The position numbers and the translations under genes were made by a program. Under the pieces are notes generated by a model that was not told where the DNA came from, did not search any database, and saw only the letters and a list, made by a program, of their open reading frames with translations. Shown one piece after another: positions 45,549 through 45,595 of a DNA stretch of 45,595 bases. Positions within the stretch are counted from its first letter, which is position 1; every line of letters starts with the position of its first letter. This DNA comes from an uncultured Myxococcales bacterium. GTDB lineage: Bacteria; Myxococcota_A; Polyangia; Fen-1088. Location of the stretch: contig CALAOV010000232.1 of NCBI GenBank assembly GCA_937889515.1, forward strand, positions 1-45,595, written 5' to 3'.

Positions 45549-45595
45549 AGATCGGAAGAGCGTCGTGTAGGGAAAGAGTGTAGATCTCGGTGGTC
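45549..45595. other. Illumina sequencing adapter (assembly artefact)
   Basis: From 45549 the sequence is AGATCGGAAGAGC followed without interruption by the rest of the reverse complement of the Illumina TruSeq universal adapter, to the last base. It is not organismal DNA. It marks an untrimmed read end at a contig terminus and creates the false end of bshC. Confidence 0.97.

Noticed and set aside
45549..45570. C-terminal residues and stop of bshC
   Set aside because: Encoded by adapter sequence, not by the genome; the true C-terminal part is missing.

Overview
High-G+C (roughly two thirds) bacterial DNA, densely packed with short intergenic gaps (none above 300 bases) and about 42 protein genes. 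The style suggests Myxococcota, probably a Polyangia-like lineage. Pointers are several lipoproteins whose lipobox Cys is followed by Gly/Ala/Thr-rich tethers, a Cys-rich repeat surface protein, a KaiC-KaiB-histidine kinase operon and a small AT-hook/zinc protein. This assignment is inference; there is no rRNA or other marker gene. The last 47 bases (45549-45595) are Illumina adapter sequence, so the right edge is a raw contig end and the final gene (bshC) is truncated there.

Layout. 1-2.1 kb: a minus-strand, translationally coupled trio (hypothetical exported protein, ECF sigma factor, partial anti-sigma factor). 2.2-5.4 kb: DUF6496 protein, topoisomerase IB and a repeat-rich Cys-rich lipoprotein. 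5.5-11.6 kb: a large ATP-dependent two-electron-reduction type system (double-ASKHA activase/DUF2229 protein plus a separate dehydratase-like Fe-S protein), then a terminator-like hairpin and a Cys-less glutaredoxin-fold gene. A repeat/palindrome that looks like an operator precedes it. 11.7-15.2 kb: minus-strand run of TPR protein, TetR regulator, hypothetical, SulP transporter, hypothetical. 15.3-19.9 kb: two small genes, then kaiC-kaiB-hybrid histidine kinase with overlapping or abutting ends. 19.9-25.8 kb: ROK sugar kinase, WD40-like lipoprotein, Mpv17-like membrane protein, Kup potassium transporter, secreted protein. 25.9-32.4 kb: zinc-ribbon proteins, SDR, DUF1223 lipoprotein, TPR membrane protein, ABC exporter, AT-hook protein, cupin. 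32.4-39.3 kb: GH3 beta-glucosidase with PA14 insert, parallel beta-helix lipoprotein, membrane-anchored beta-domain protein, GHL15-like lipoprotein; this looks like a surface glycan-handling set. 39.3-45.5 kb: an overlapping minus-strand operon (secreted PIG-L deacetylase, 64-residue membrane protein, sodium:solute symporter, exported DinB protein) divergent from bshC, suggesting a bacillithiol-linked locus.

A recurring regulatory signal: about ten genes have a TANNNT hexamer ending 5-8 bases (seven times exactly 6) before the start codon with no usable Shine-Dalgarno, which looks like leaderless transcription. Genes with clear Shine-Dalgarno sequences (DUF6496, the Cys-rich lipoprotein, activase, kaiC, DinB) lack the hexamer. 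Two divergent gene pairs appear to use overlapping opposite-strand -10 hexamers. No tRNA, rRNA, IS element, CRISPR array or phage gene was recognised.
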